A stretch of 64,000 bases of DNA from Luteimonas sp. J29 (GCF_000472505.1 NZ_AWZR01000003.1:1-64000), one strand, 5' to 3'. Counted from the first letter of the stretch, positions 33,423 through 45,305 are shown. Notes: a model not told the origin generated them from the sequence alone. Numbers and translations: made by a program.

Positions 33423-33974
33423 ATGGCCATCTTCAACACCCAGAGCAACGCCCCCAAGAAGGACCAGCCCTCCTTCGCCGCCGACACGCCGCCGGCCGCC
33501 GCGCCGCAGCGCGAGGCGCCGGCCGTCGCCGATTTCACCCCGACCCAGACCACCCCGCCCCGCCCCGCCGCGGCGCCCGAGCCGGTGGCCAAGGAGTCGC
33601 TGATCGCAGCCGACCTCACCATCGAGGGCAAGATCGAGGGCAGCGGCCACGTCCGCATCGCCGGCCGCTTCAAGGGCGACGTCAACGTGCAGGGCAACCT
33701 GCGGGTCGAGGAAGGCGCGAAGCTCAATGGTGGCGTCAAGGCGCGCCAGGTCGTGGTGGCGGGCGAGCTGGACGGCAACATCCAGTCGGCGGAGAAGGTG
33801 GAACTGCTCGCCTCGGCGGTGCTCACCGGCGACGTCAAGGCCGGTTCGCTGACGGTGGCGGCGGGCTCGAAGATCCGCGGCCACGTCGAGTGCGGCTGGG
33901 ACGCGTCCGAGGCGTCGGGCCGTCGCGGCAAGGCCGAGGTGGTGGAGCAGCGCGAGCGCGCGACCGGCTCCTGA
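33423..33974 (+). CDS. bacA: bactofilin (DUF583 cytoskeletal protein)
   Basis: 183 residues. Bactofilins polymerise into filaments that place cell-wall or stalk machinery. The core (about residues 60-155) is a right-handed beta-helix made of short repeats: IAADLTIEGKIEGSGHVRIA, GRFKGDVNVQGNLRVEEGA, and GELDGNIQSAEKVELLASA. It is flanked by Pro/Ala-rich disordered ends, typical of the family. GAGGAAA lies upstream of the ATG. The 8-base gap to the next gene points to an operon. No LytM peptidase gene accompanies it here. Confidence 0.92.
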   Translation: MAIFNTQSNAPKKDQPSFAADTPPAAAPQREAPAVADFTPTQTTPPRPAAAPEPVAKESLIAADLTIEGKIEGSGHVRIAGRFKGDVNVQGNLRVEEGAKLNGGVKARQVVVAGELDGNIQSAEKVELLASAVLTGDVKAGSLTVAAGSKIRGHVECGWDASEASGRRGKAEVVEQRERATGS

Positions 33975-33981
33975 TTTCCCG

Positions 33982-34377
33982 GTGAGCACCCCGAAGCCGG
34001 GCACGGCAGGTGCGACCCGCACCTGCCCCCACTGCAAGGCCACGATCCTGGCGAGCGCGGCGATCTGCCCGTCGTGCAAGCACTACCTGCGCTTCGATTC
34101 GCCGCGCGCCCAGCCCGGCGCCGCGCCGGCCGAGAGCACCACGGCGCTCCAGGTCGAGGGCATGATCCGCCACCCGGCCGAAGGCGGCGCCTGGGAATAC
34201 TCGGTGGTGCTGACCGTGCGCGACGACGAAGGCAACGAGCTGGCGCGGCACGTGGTCGGCGTCGGTGCGATGCACGCGGGCGAGGAACGCACCTTCAACC
34301 TGTCGGTGGAAGTGACTCCGACCAATGACATGCGCCGGCCGCCGAAGGCGCCCCGGCGGGTGTTCAACAAGCACTGA
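33982..34377 (+). CDS. zinc-ribbon protein linked to bactofilin
   Basis: 131 residues from a GTG start, 8 bases after the bactofilin stop. The N-terminus has a zinc ribbon, CPHCKATILASAAICPSCKH (two CxxC pairs). A beta-rich domain follows (GGAWEYSVVLTVRDDEGNEL, then HAGEERTFNLSVEVTP), resembling a small Ig-like fold. The basic tail ends RRPPKAPRRVFNKH. Function unknown; the genomic tie to bactofilin suggests an adaptor. It is predicted to be cytoplasmic. Confidence 0.75.
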   Translation: MSTPKPGTAGATRTCPHCKATILASAAICPSCKHYLRFDSPRAQPGAAPAESTTALQVEGMIRHPAEGGAWEYSVVLTVRDDEGNELARHVVGVGAMHAGEERTFNLSVEVTPTNDMRRPPKAPRRVFNKH

Positions 34378-34395
34378 TCGCAAGCCGAACGCACG

Positions 34396-34417
34396 GCCCG
34401 ACGCAAGCGCGTCGGGC
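34396..34417 (+). terminator. hairpin, possible terminator
   Basis: Perfect 9-bp stem GCCCGACGC / GCGTCGGGC with loop AAGC, 19 bases after the zinc-ribbon stop. There is no T-tract, so termination would be weak or Rho-assisted. Confidence 0.4.
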
Positions 34418-34454
34418 ATGCCGTCGTTTCCGGTCGCGGACGGGGTCCCGCGGC

Positions 34455-34830
34455 ACGTTTCCCCCCGTCCACGGGGGACCGTCGGGTCGGGGCACTTAGC
34501 GAAGGCGTGCAGTCCGGTTGCCACGTCGACTGCCCCCCACCCCGGCCCTCCCCCGCGCGCGGGGGAGGGAGGCTCGAACGCATCGGCCCGATGCTCACTC
34601 GGATGGCCCTCCCCCGCGCGCGGGGGAGGGAGGGCTCGCCCGGGCGGCAATCGCACGGTTGGCCGACCCTTTCCCGCGCGCGGCGGGAGGGTTGTTGTCA
34701 TGGCCTGGCGCGCAACACCGTCCACCCGAGCGCGGAACGGACCTGCCGATCCGGCAGAACCAGAATTCCGCGCCTCATGGCACCCCTTCCCGGTTCGCGG
34801 GGCAAGGGCGGGATGGGGGTACGAAGCGAA
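34455..34830. repeat. fifth array of palindromic repeats
   Basis: Five to six units of the GGGGGAGGG family, such as CCCTCCCCCGCGCGCGGGGG near 34548 and a repeat of it near 34607. Together with 34831-35102, where nothing could be recognised, it fills the 725 bases between the zinc-ribbon gene and the convergent FTR1 gene. Confidence 0.78.
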
Positions 34831-35102
34831 GCCGCGCAGCTCCTTGCCACCTCGACTCGTCTCCACCCCGGTCGGGCCCGGCGCCGCGCGGCGGGCGTTC
34901 GGATGGTCCTCGCGCCGGGCATGCGGATCACCCCTCGCGCCCTGCACGTGGGGAGGCGGCTGTGGGCGGCCGGCCTGCTGGTCCGGCGCGCCCTCCCCGT
35001 GCACGCGGGACAGGGCGTGGCGATGGATCCGCGGCCGGCATGAGATCCAGCCGCGCGCCATTCCCTTCACGGGAAACAGGGCCGGGCGGCGCCCCGAGTC
35101 GG

Positions 35103-37037
35103 TCAGCCCGTCGCGCGCGAGCGGCGGCCGGTCAGCCAGAAGCCGAGCGCCAGCACCGACAGCACCACGACCTGCGCGATGACGCCCTGCTGGGTCGGGT
35201 ACACACCCAGCCACTCCAGCCGCGGCCAGCCGTGGAGCCAGCTCACCGGCAGCCAGCCGGCCTCCTGCAGCGCCGAGACCGCCTTGCCCGCCAGCACCAC
35301 CGCGAGCAGCGCGATCAGGCAGGCGCTGTAGCGGAAGAACTGTGCGATCGGCAGACGCCGGCTCCAGCGCATCAGCGCCCAGCCGACGACCGCCAGCGCC
35401 AGCGCGCCGGCCGCGCCGCCGGCAACCACGCTGCCGCGGCTGCCCTGGCTCCACAGCGCGGCGAAGAACAGGATGGACTCGAACACCTCGCGGTACACGA
35501 CCACGAACACGAGCAGCAGCAGGAACACGCCCGAGCCGCGGCCGAGCGCGTGGCCCAGCTTCTCACGCACGTAGCGCTGCCAGGCGTCGGCCTGGCCCTT
35601 GCCGTGCATCCAGATGCCGACCCAGACCAGCACCAGCGCAGCCAGCAGCGAGCCGAATCCTTCCGACAGCTCGCGGCTGGCGCCACTGATGCTGATCACC
35701 CACGTCGCCAGCACCCAGGTCAGCGCGCCTGCCGCGAGCGCGGCCACCCAGCCGCCGTGCACCCACGTCAGCATCTCGTCGCGTCCGGCCTTGCGCAGCA
35801 GCGCGATCATGGCGATCACGATCAGCAGCGCCTCCAGCCCCTCGCGCAACAGGATGGTGAAGGCGGCGGCGAAGCTGGCCGCGGACGAGGTGCGCCCCTG
35901 GCCGAGCACCTGCTCGGCCTCGGCGAACAGTCCGTCGAGCGCGTCCACCTGGGCCTGGAGGGCGTCGGGATCGGCATTGGCGGCGAGCCCGGAGCGCAGT
36001 TGCGCCATCGCCGCCTCGATCCGCACCATCAGCGGCTTGTCGCGCGCGGCCAGCAGCGGTTCGACCGGCTCGAATCCGTCGAGGTAGGCCGCCAGCGCCA
36101 GCTGGCGCGCCCGCGCCGCGTCGCCGCCCCGGTACGCATCCATCGCCTCGCGCAGCAGGCCGCGCGACGTGGCCAGCGCCGGCCCCTCGCCGCCGGCCGC
36201 CGCCTGCAGGGCCTCGGGCGCGCGGCGCAGGTAGGCCACGATCGCGGCGGCATCCTCGGCCGAGCCGAGGTCGGCCGCCAGCTCGGCGGGGGTTTCGCCG
36301 ACGAAGCGTTCGAGGTCGAACGTCGCGCGCAGCGCCGGATCGCGCTCCAGCAGCGCCCTGCCCGCGTCCGCGAGCGATTCGGGATAGGCCAGCGAACCGC
36401 TGTAGGTCGCCAGTGCCCACAGGTCGTCCTCGGGCAGGCCGCGATAGCTGGCCATCGCGGTGCCTTCCAGGCCCTGCTCGATCACCTGGTAGAGCGCGAA
36501 CACGCTGCGCTCGTCGGCGCGCTCGCGGTCGGTGAAGTCGATCGGCGGCGGGTCGAGGCCCGCGCCGGCCGGGCCGTCGCCGGCCCCGGTCGGACCGTGG
36601 CAACTGGCGCACAGCCGGGCGTAGAGCTCGGCCCCGCGTGCATGGCGCGGCGGGGTGTCGGGCACCAGCGGAATCGGGTGCGCCTGCACCAGCAGCCCCG
36701 CCAGCCCGCGTGCGCGGCGGGCGATGTCTCCGGGGTCGGCCCGGTCCGCGATCGCCTGGCGCAGTGCTTCGGCCTCGGCCTGGAGCCGGCCGGCTTCGGG
36801 CGTCTCCGGCAGGGCCGCGATGGCCTCGGCGGCGGCCTCGGAGAACTCGAGCATCTCGTCGTACTCGAGCTGGTTGACCACGTCGCCGTCGGCGACGGCT
36901 TCGCGGTAGTCCACGGCGATGTAGTCGAGCAGCCGCCAGGTGGTGGCGACGCTGGCGCCGGTGGCGCTGGCCGGGGCGCAGGTCAGGATCAGGGCGATGC
37001 CGGTCAGCAGCATCGCCAGCAGGAGGCGTGGGGACAT
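35103..37037 (-). CDS. FTR1-family iron permease with N-terminal cytochrome c domain
   Basis: 644 residues. A signal peptide (LLAMLLTGIALILTCAPASA) is followed by a periplasmic part with a haem-binding CASCH (about residues 142-146) and a distal Met-bearing region (EGTAMASYRG), i.e. a c-type cytochrome. After a helical linker comes the FTR1 membrane domain with seven or so segments and the two iron-translocation motifs REGLEALL near 397-404 and REVFESIL near 517-524. Ferric/ferrous uptake across the inner membrane is predicted; the haem domain may oxidise Fe(II). No efeO/efeB genes are adjacent. A possible Fur site lies directly upstream. Confidence 0.9.
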   Translation of the reverse strand: MSPRLLLAMLLTGIALILTCAPASATGASVATTWRLLDYIAVDYREAVADGDVVNQLEYDEMLEFSEAAAEAIAALPETPEAGRLQAEAEALRQAIADRADPGDIARRARGLAGLLVQAHPIPLVPDTPPRHARGAELYARLCASCHGPTGAGDGPAGAGLDPPPIDFTDRERADERSVFALYQVIEQGLEGTAMASYRGLPEDDLWALATYSGSLAYPESLADAGRALLERDPALRATFDLERFVGETPAELAADLGSAEDAAAIVAYLRRAPEALQAAAGGEGPALATSRGLLREAMDAYRGGDAARARQLALAAYLDGFEPVEPLLAARDKPLMVRIEAAMAQLRSGLAANADPDALQAQVDALDGLFAEAEQVLGQGRTSSAASFAAAFTILLREGLEALLIVIAMIALLRKAGRDEMLTWVHGGWVAALAAGALTWVLATWVISISGASRELSEGFGSLLAALVLVWVGIWMHGKGQADAWQRYVREKLGHALGRGSGVFLLLLVFVVVYREVFESILFFAALWSQGSRGSVVAGGAAGALALAVVGWALMRWSRRLPIAQFFRYSACLIALLAVVLAGKAVSALQEAGWLPVSWLHGWPRLEWLGVYPTQQGVIAQVVVLSVLALGFWLTGRRSRATG

Positions 37038-37044
37038 GGCGGAG

Positions 37045-37063
37045 TTGAGAATGCGTCTTATCC
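37045..37063 (-). promoter_or_regulatory. candidate Fur box
   Basis: On the minus strand the sequence GGATAAGACGCATTCTCA shows an imperfect dyad like a Fur site (GATAA ... TTCTC). Compared by eye with the 19-bp Fur consensus about half of the positions match. It lies 8 bases upstream of the iron-permease start, which fits repression by iron. The low match makes this tentative. Confidence 0.35.
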
Positions 37064-37182
37064 AGTTTACGCCATGTCCCCGGCCCTGCGTAGCGGCTCG
37101 CCTGTCCAGGCCAACTTGTGGCCCGTTTCGCGAAGGGGGCTGTGGCTATGATGGCCGCTCTCGTCCGCCCGCCCTGCCTGCC

Positions 37183-37971
37183 ATGACGGAACCGCTTTCG
37201 ATCCGCCGCGCGGGGCCGGTCCTGCACCTGGTGCTCGACCGCCCTGCCCTCCACAACGCCTTCGACGCGGCCCTCATCGCCCGCCTGACCGGCGCACTGG
37301 AGGCGGCCGCGGCGGACGATGCGGTGCGCGTGGTGGTGCTGTCGGGCGCCGGCGCCTCGTTCTCGGCCGGCGCCGACCTGAACTGGATGCGCGGGATGGC
37401 CGCCGCCGGCGAGGCGGAGAACCGCGCCGACGCGCTCGCGCTCGCCCGACTGATGCGCACCCTCGACGAGCTGCCCCGGCCCACCATCGCCCGCGTCCAC
37501 GGCGCGGCCTTCGGCGGCGGCGTGGGCCTGGTGGCCTGCTGCGACATCGCCATCGGCGTGCCCGGCGCGAAGTTCGGCCTGACCGAGAGCCGGCTCGGCC
37601 TGCTGCCGGCGGTGATCTCGCCCTACGTGGTGGCCGCGATCGGGCCGCGCCAGGCGCGGCGCTGGTTCGCCACCGCCGAGGTGTTCGACGCGGCGCAGGC
37701 ACTGCGCATGGGCCTGCTGCACGAGGTGGTGGAACCCGAGGCGCTGGACGCCGCGGTGGAGCGCCAGGCCGGGCTGCTGCTCAGGGCGGGCCCGATCGCC
37801 TCGGCGCGCGCCAAGCGCCTGGTGCGCGAGGTCGCCCTGCAGCCCGACCGCGACCTGCTCGACCGCGCCAACGCCGACCTGATCGCGGCCCTGCGGGTCT
37901 CGCCCGAGGGCCAGGAGGGACTGGGCGCGTTCCTCGACAAGCGCGCCCCGCGCTGGGTACAGGAGGACTGA
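37183..37971 (+). CDS. liuC: enoyl-CoA hydratase family, probable 3-methylglutaconyl-CoA hydratase
   Basis: 262 residues, crotonase fold. It hydrates 3-methylglutaconyl-CoA to HMG-CoA in leucine degradation. The oxyanion-hole segment is SGAGASFSAGADLNWMRGMA near residue 65, and the second conserved stretch is VHGAAFGGGVGLVACCDIAI followed by FGLTESRLGLLPAVISPYV. ADLNWM and LTESRLGL are the pattern of AUH/LiuC hydratases. It starts the compact run liuC-VOC-liuD-liuE-EAL gene, with only 3 bases to the next gene. Confidence 0.9.
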   Translation: MTEPLSIRRAGPVLHLVLDRPALHNAFDAALIARLTGALEAAAADDAVRVVVLSGAGASFSAGADLNWMRGMAAAGEAENRADALALARLMRTLDELPRPTIARVHGAAFGGGVGLVACCDIAIGVPGAKFGLTESRLGLLPAVISPYVVAAIGPRQARRWFATAEVFDAAQALRMGLLHEVVEPEALDAAVERQAGLLLRAGPIASARAKRLVREVALQPDRDLLDRANADLIAALRVSPEGQEGLGAFLDKRAPRWVQED

Positions 37972-37974
37972 AGG

Positions 37975-38381
37975 ATGATCGACCACATCGGCCTCACCGT
38001 CGCCGACTACGCCCGCAGCCGTGACTTCTACGCGCGCGCCCTGGAGCCGCTGGGCTACCGCATGGTGATGGAGGTAACGCTGGAGGAGACGGGCGGGCAT
38101 TACCAGGGCGCCGGCTTCGGCGACCGCAAACCGTATTTCTGGATCGGGTCCGGAGGCGACGGCAAGGCGCCGACGACACCGATGCACGTCGCTTTCGTCG
38201 CACAGCGCCGCGCCGCCGTCGATGCCTTCCACGCCGCGGCGCTCGCCGCCGGCGCGCGCGACAACGGGGCGCCGGGCCTGCGGCCGGAGTACCACGCCGA
38301 CTATTACGGCGCGTTCGTGATCGATCCGGACGGCCACAACATCGAGGCGGTCTGCCACCTGCCCGAGGACGCGAGCCGCTG

Positions 38382-38382
<1 letters not shown>
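37975..38382 (+). CDS. VOC-superfamily protein (glyoxalase-like)
   Basis: 135 residues, single vicinal-oxygen-chelate module in two beta-alpha-beta-beta-beta halves. Possible metal ligands are His4 in MIDHIGLTV, His in TPMHVAFVA and Glu in HNIEAVCHL. AAGG lies just before the ATG. It sits between liuC and liuD, sharing one base with liuD, and so is co-translated with them. Its substrate is unknown; it might handle an acyl-CoA or a toxic oxo-compound from the pathway. Confidence 0.85.
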
Positions 38383-40379
<1,997 letters not shown>

Positions 40380-40380
40380 C

Positions 40381-41283
40381 ATGGCCCTGCCCGCCCGCGT
40401 GCGCATCGTCGAGGTCGGCCCCCGCGACGGCCTCCAGAACGAGAAGGCCATGGTCCCGACCGCGGCCAAGATCGAGCTGGTCGACCGCCTCTCCGCCACC
40501 GGCCTGCAGTCCATCGAGGCGACCAGCTTCGTCAGCCCGAAGTGGGTGCCGCAGCTGGCCGATGCCGCCGAGGTGTTCGCCGGCATCACCCGGCGGCCCG
40601 GCGTGTCCTACCCCGTTCTCGTGCCCAACCTGCAGGGCTACGAACGCGCGCTCGCGGCCGGTGCGCGCGAGGTGGCGGTGTTCACCGCCGCTTCCGAGGC
40701 CTTCAACCTCAAGAACACCAACGCCGGGATCGATGCGTCGCTGGAGCGGTTCGCGCCGGTGCTCGAGCGCGCCCGCGCCGACGGCGTGCGCGTGCGCGGC
40801 TACGTCTCGACCGTGCTCGGCTGCCCCTACCAGGGCGAAGTGCCGCTGGCCGACGTGGTCCGCGTGGCCCGCGCCCTGCACGCGATGGGCTGCTACGAGG
40901 TCTCGCTCGGCGACACCATCGGCGTCGGCACGCCGGTGCGCGCGCGGGACATGCTGCGCGCGGTCGCGGCCGAAGTGCCGATGGCGGCGCTGGCGGTGCA
41001 TTTCCACGACACCTGGGGCCAGGCGCTGGCGAACGTGCTGGCCTGCCTGGAGGAAGGCGTGACGGTGGTCGACAGCGCCGTGGCCGGCGCCGGCGGCTGC
41101 CCCTACGCGCGCGGCGCCTCGGGCAACCTCGCCAGCGAGGACCTGGTGTACATGCTGCACGGCATGGGCATCCACACCGGCGTGGACCTCGACCTGCTGG
41201 CCGACACCGGCCGCTGGCTGGCCGGCCTGCTCGGCCGCGAGACCGGCAGCAAGGCCGGACGCGCACTGGCGGCGAAGGAATGA
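40381..41283 (+). CDS. liuE: hydroxymethylglutaryl-CoA lyase
   Basis: 300 residues. It splits HMG-CoA into acetyl-CoA and acetoacetate, the last step of leucine degradation. DRE-TIM barrel: [18 protein letters not shown] (Arg and Asp of the active site), [17 protein letters not shown], and the signature Cys in [20 protein letters not shown]. The metal-binding His pair is in [11 protein letters not shown]. One base separates it from liuD, and the next gene starts in an ATGA overlap with its stop, so all are one operon. Confidence 0.95.
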   Translation: MALPARVRIVEVGPRDGLQNEKAMVPTAAKIELVDRLSATGLQSIEATSFVSPKWVPQLADAAEVFAGITRRPGVSYPVLVPNLQGYERALAAGAREVAVFTAASEAFNLKNTNAGIDASLERFAPVLERARADGVRVRGYVSTVLGCPYQGEVPLADVVRVARALHAMGCYEVSLGDTIGVGTPVRARDMLRAVAAEVPMAALAVHFHDTWGQALANVLACLEEGVTVVDSAVAGAGGCPYARGASGNLASEDLVYMLHGMGIHTGVDLDLLADTGRWLAGLLGRETGSKAGRALAAKE

Positions 41284-43829
41284 CGGCGCCGGACGTCCCC
41301 GACACCCCCGACCCGCCGGAGGATGCGGCGCGGCTCGTGGCCGGGCTGGAGGCCGCCTGCCGCGACCCCGCGCTGCCGGCGGCCACGCGCGGGCTGCTCG
41401 CGCAGGCGCGCGACGCCCTCGCCGCGGCCACGCGCGAGGCCCGCGATGCGCAGCTGAGCTATCGCGCCCTGTTCGACGCGGTGCCGGATCCGGTGAGCAT
41501 CATCGACGAGAACGGCATCGTGCTCGACCTCAACAAGGCCGGCATGGCGGCCTACCGCCGCCCGCGCGAGGAGATCGTCGGCCAGCCGATCGAGGTGCTG
41601 AACCCGGACCTGCCGCGCGACCACCTGGTGCCGGTGCTCGAGGCGCTCGACCGCGGCGAGACCTACGTGATCGAGGTCGCCAACATGCGCGGCGACGGCA
41701 GCCGCTTCCCGGTCGAGGTGCACTCGGCCGGGTTCATGTACGAGGGCCGCCGCTGCATCGTCGCGGTGGCGCGCGACCTGACCGCGCGGCGCATGGCCGA
41801 GTTGCGCTACGGCCAGCTGATGGAGGTGATCGACAAGGGCGTGCTGGTGCTCGACAACCGGGGGCGGCTGGTCCAGGCCAACGCCGCGGCGATGCGGATC
41901 CTCGGCGCCGAGGGCCAGCCGGACCTGCGCAAGTGGTGGAACCCGGACGACTGGACCATGGTCGACAAGGACGGCCGCCCGCTCACCTTCCGCGAACTGC
42001 CGCCCGCCCGCACCCTGCGCACCGGCCGCGCGACCGGCAGCGAGGTGGTCGGCCTGTACCACCGCCCGGAACGGCGCCTGCGCTGGCTGTCGGTGAGCAG
42101 CGTCCCGCTGTTCGCGCCGGGCGCCAAGCGTCCGATCCAGGCGCTGTCGTTCTTCAGCGACGTCACCGAACTCAAGCGCGACAGCGCGCTGTTCGACCGC
42201 GCCCAGGCGCTCGCCCACATCGGCGGCTGGGAATGGGAGGTCGGCCGCGACGCGCTGTACATGACCGAGCAGGCGCTGCGGATCCTCGGCGGGCGCCCGG
42301 TGCACGCGATCGGCGACCTGCTCGACGCCCTGGTCGACGAGGACCGCGCGCGCCTGGAACAGGCGCTGCGGGCCGCGGCCGCGGGCGGCGATCCGGTCGA
42401 CCTGGAGGTGCAGGCGTCGCGCGCCGACGGCAGCCCGCTGTGGCTGCGCATCATCGGCGAGGCCGAAGACAACCGCAGCGAGGGCACCAGCATCACCGGC
42501 ACCCTGCAGGACATCACCGAGCGCATGCTCGAGCGCGAGACCCTGCGCGTGCGCGCGCGCACCGATCCGCTGACCGGCCTGCTCAACCGCGACGCGATGC
42601 TGTACGAGATCGAGACCCGCCTGCGCGAGCCCACCCACGGCGGCCTGGCGGTGCTCTACATCGACCTCGACCGGTTCAAGATGGTCAACGACGTGCTCGG
42701 CCACGCCGCCGGCGACGAGCTGCTCGACGCCGCCGCCCGCCGGATCGCGCGCGCGGTCGGCACCGAGGGCCTGATCGCGCGCTTCGGCGGCGACGAGTTC
42801 CTGGTCGCCTGCAACACCCGCGACGACCCCGCCCGGCCCGAGCGCATCGCCGACGCGATCCTCGACGCCTTCGGCGAGGGGTTCCGCTTCGGCAGCGAGG
42901 AGTTCGCGATCACCGCCAGCATCGGCATCGCCCGCGCGCCGCGCGACGGCGACCGGCCGCAGCTGCTGATCCAGAACGCGGACGCGGCGATGTACGACAT
43001 CAAGCGCCGGATCCGCAACGGCCGCCAGGAGTTCACGCCGGAGCTGGCGCAGTCGCAGGAAACCCGGCTGCGGATGGAGACCCAGCTGCGCCGCGCCACC
43101 GACAACGCCGAGTTCCGCCTGCTCTACCAGCCGCAGGTGGACCTGCGCGACGGCCGCACGGTCGCCGCCGAGGCGCTGATCCGCTGGCACAACCAGCAGT
43201 TCGGCGGCATGCGCCCCGACCACTTCATCAGCCACGCCGAGAGCACCGGCGACATCGTGCGCATCGGCGGCTGGGTGCTGCGCGAGGCCTGCCGCCAGGT
43301 CGCGCAGTGGCGCGACGAGGGCCTGGGCCTGGTGCGGGTGGCGATCAACGTCTCCTACCGCCAGTTCCTGGTGGAGGACCTGGCGCGCGCGGTGCGCGAG
43401 GCGCTGGACGAGCACGGCCTGCCCGGCTCGGTGCTGGAGCTCGAGTTCACCGAGCGGGTGCTGATCGAGGACGCGCCCGACACCCTGCGCACCTTCGAGG
43501 CGCTGCGCGAAATGGGGGTGATGCTGACCATCGACGACTTCGGCGAGGGCTACAGCGCGCTCAACTACCTGCGCCGGCTGCCGATCCACGGCCTCAAGCT
43601 CAGCCAGCTGTTCGTCGCCGGCGTGCCCGGCAACCAGTCCGACGTCGCGGTCTGCCAGGCCGTGGCGGGCATCGCCCGCAGCCTGGGCCTGGGCCTGGTG
43701 GCCGAGGGCATCGAGTCGGACGCCCAGCGGCGCTTCATGCTCGAACTCGGCATCCAGCTCGGCCAGGGCTTCCTGTTCGCACCGGGCCTGCCGCCCGACG
43801 AGTTCGCGCGCCGCATCGCCGCCGCCTGA
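41280..43829 (+). CDS. PAS-GGDEF-EAL cyclic-di-GMP signalling protein
   Basis: 849 residues, cytoplasmic (no signal peptide or membrane segment). Order: coiled N-terminus, PAS (about 60-170), two further PAS-like units (about 180-300 and 310-415), GGDEF ([10 protein letters not shown] near 503-508, with an intact active site but no RxxD inhibitory site five residues before it), and EAL (EALIRW near 631). EAL metal and base residues appear intact: [36 protein letters not shown] and LGQGF, though DFGTGYSS is changed to DFGEGYSA. It may act as cyclase, phosphodiesterase or both. The ATGA overlap with liuE is unusual and couples it to leucine catabolism. Confidence 0.92.
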   Translation: MTAPDVPDTPDPPEDAARLVAGLEAACRDPALPAATRGLLAQARDALAAATREARDAQLSYRALFDAVPDPVSIIDENGIVLDLNKAGMAAYRRPREEIVGQPIEVLNPDLPRDHLVPVLEALDRGETYVIEVANMRGDGSRFPVEVHSAGFMYEGRRCIVAVARDLTARRMAELRYGQLMEVIDKGVLVLDNRGRLVQANAAAMRILGAEGQPDLRKWWNPDDWTMVDKDGRPLTFRELPPARTLRTGRATGSEVVGLYHRPERRLRWLSVSSVPLFAPGAKRPIQALSFFSDVTELKRDSALFDRAQALAHIGGWEWEVGRDALYMTEQALRILGGRPVHAIGDLLDALVDEDRARLEQALRAAAAGGDPVDLEVQASRADGSPLWLRIIGEAEDNRSEGTSITGTLQDITERMLERETLRVRARTDPLTGLLNRDAMLYEIETRLREPTHGGLAVLYIDLDRFKMVNDVLGHAAGDELLDAAARRIARAVGTEGLIARFGGDEFLVACNTRDDPARPERIADAILDAFGEGFRFGSEEFAITASIGIARAPRDGDRPQLLIQNADAAMYDIKRRIRNGRQEFTPELAQSQETRLRMETQLRRATDNAEFRLLYQPQVDLRDGRTVAAEALIRWHNQQFGGMRPDHFISHAESTGDIVRIGGWVLREACRQVAQWRDEGLGLVRVAINVSYRQFLVEDLARAVREALDEHGLPGSVLELEFTERVLIEDAPDTLRTFEALREMGVMLTIDDFGEGYSALNYLRRLPIHGLKLSQLFVAGVPGNQSDVAVCQAVAGIARSLGLGLVAEGIESDAQRRFMLELGIQLGQGFLFAPGLPPDEFARRIAAA

Positions 43830-43866
43830 CGCGCCCGCGGGTGCCGGCCGGCCGCCGCCGGCACGC

Positions 43867-43872
43867 TAGAAT
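43867..43872 (+). promoter_or_regulatory. candidate -10 box of the SDR gene
   Basis: TAGAAT in GCACGCTAGAATGGGCG, 31 bases before the start codon, the same pattern as before other genes in this window. No clear -35. Confidence 0.3.
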
Positions 43873-43902
43873 GGGCGCCTGTTTCCTTTCGGCGATACCC
43901 CG

Positions 43903-44673
43903 ATGCAAGCCAGTTCCGTACGCGCCATCGTCACCGGCGGCGTTTCCGGCCTCGGCCTGGCCGTGGCCCGGCGCCTGGTCGCCGACGGCGGCCGCGTGGC
44001 CCTGTTCGACCTCAACGACGAGCGCGGCGCGGCCGCGGTCGCGGCCCTGGGCGAGGCCAACGCGCGCTATGTCAGGGTCGATGTCTCGAGCGAGGACGCG
44101 GTCGCGTCCGCGGTGGACGAGGCGGCCGGGTTCCTCGGCGGGCTCAACGTCGCGGTCAGCTGCGCCGGCGTGCTCGGCGCCGGGCGCGTGCTCGGGCGCG
44201 AGGGCGCGATGCCGCTGTCGCTGTTCGCCAACACGGTCTCGGTGAACCTGGTCGGCAGCTTCAACGTCGCCAAGGCCGCCGCCGCGCGCATGCAGCACAA
44301 CGAGGCTGGCGAGGACGGCGAGCGCGGCGTGATCGTCAACACCGCGAGCGTCGCGGCCTACGAAGGCCAGATCGGCCAGGCCGCGTACTCCGCCTCCAAG
44401 GCCGGCGTGGTCGGCCTGACCCTGCCGATGGCCCGCGAGCTCGCGCGCTTCGGCATCCGGGTCAACACCATCGCCCCGGGCATCTTCTGGACGCCGATGG
44501 TCGACGGCATGCCCGAGCAGGTGCAGCAGTCGCTCGCGGCCTCGATCCCGTTCCCGTCGCGGCTCGGCCAGGCGTCCGAGTTCGCGGACCTGGTCGCCAC
44601 CATCCTGCGCAACCGCTACCTCAACGGCGAGACCATCCGCCTCGACGGCGCCGTGCGCCTGGCGCCGAAGTAG
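43903..44673 (+). CDS. short-chain dehydrogenase, 3-hydroxyacyl-CoA dehydrogenase type-2-like
   Basis: 256 residues, classical SDR: NAD-binding [11 protein letters not shown] near residue 8, Asp in LFDLND (NAD preference), and the catalytic Tyr-Lys in AAYSASKAG near 165. The stretch [14 protein letters not shown] resembles HSD17B10-type enzymes, which oxidise 2-methyl-3-hydroxybutyryl-CoA in isoleucine degradation. This fits the neighbouring branched-chain acid genes. It is separated from the GGDEF-EAL gene by 73 bases with its own probable -10 box. Confidence 0.88.
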   Translation: MQASSVRAIVTGGVSGLGLAVARRLVADGGRVALFDLNDERGAAAVAALGEANARYVRVDVSSEDAVASAVDEAAGFLGGLNVAVSCAGVLGAGRVLGREGAMPLSLFANTVSVNLVGSFNVAKAAAARMQHNEAGEDGERGVIVNTASVAAYEGQIGQAAYSASKAGVVGLTLPMARELARFGIRVNTIAPGIFWTPMVDGMPEQVQQSLAASIPFPSRLGQASEFADLVATILRNRYLNGETIRLDGAVRLAPK

Positions 44674-44723
44674 GCCCGCGACCGGCGGCGTCGCCCACCC
44701 GAACCCCACCCGACCACCACTTC

Positions 44724-45290
44724 ATGAAAGCTTCCGAGATCAAGAAGGGCAACGTCGTCGAGTACAACGGCGGCATCTACCAGGTCCGCGACATCGAGCG
44801 CAGCTCGCCGCAGGGCCGCGGCGGCAACGTGCGCTACCGATTCATCATGTACAGCGTGCCCGGCGGCAACAAGCTCGACGCCAGCTTCGACGCCGAGGAC
44901 CCGCTGACCGAGGTCGAGCTGCTGCGCCGCCAGGCCACCTATTCCTACCGCGACGGCGACGCCTTCGTGTTCCTCGACGACGAGGACTACACGCCCTACA
45001 CGCTCGACGCGGATGCGGTGGGCGATGCGGCCGGCTATATCACCGACGGCCTGTCCGGCTGCTACGTGCAGCTGATCGACGAGCAGCCGGTGGCGCTGCA
45101 GCTGCCGCAGCACGTGGTGCTCGAAGTGGTCGACACCCCGCCCGAGCTCAAGGGCGGCACCGCCACCAAGCGGCCGAAGCCGGCCAGGCTCAGCACCGGG
45201 ATCGAGATCATGGTCCCCGAGTACATCGGCAACGGCGAGCGCGTGCTGGTGAACACCACCACCGGCGAGTTCGGCGGCCGCGCCGACTGA
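44724..45290 (+). CDS. efpL: EfpL (YeiP), elongation factor P-like protein
   Basis: 188 residues, three-domain EF-P fold. It relieves ribosome stalling at polyproline and some other motifs. N-terminus [20 protein letters not shown]. The domain I loop that would carry the modified residue in EF-P reads [12 protein letters not shown], with Arg rather than Lys at the tip, which is the EfpL pattern. It ends in GEFGGRAD, as YeiP proteins do. Polyproline segments exist in this window's own proteins, e.g. the autotransporter, which may need such factors. Confidence 0.9.
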   Translation: MKASEIKKGNVVEYNGGIYQVRDIERSSPQGRGGNVRYRFIMYSVPGGNKLDASFDAEDPLTEVELLRRQATYSYRDGDAFVFLDDEDYTPYTLDADAVGDAAGYITDGLSGCYVQLIDEQPVALQLPQHVVLEVVDTPPELKGGTATKRPKPARLSTGIEIMVPEYIGNGERVLVNTTTGEFGGRAD

Positions 45291-45305
45291 AGGCCCGGCC
45301 CCGGC

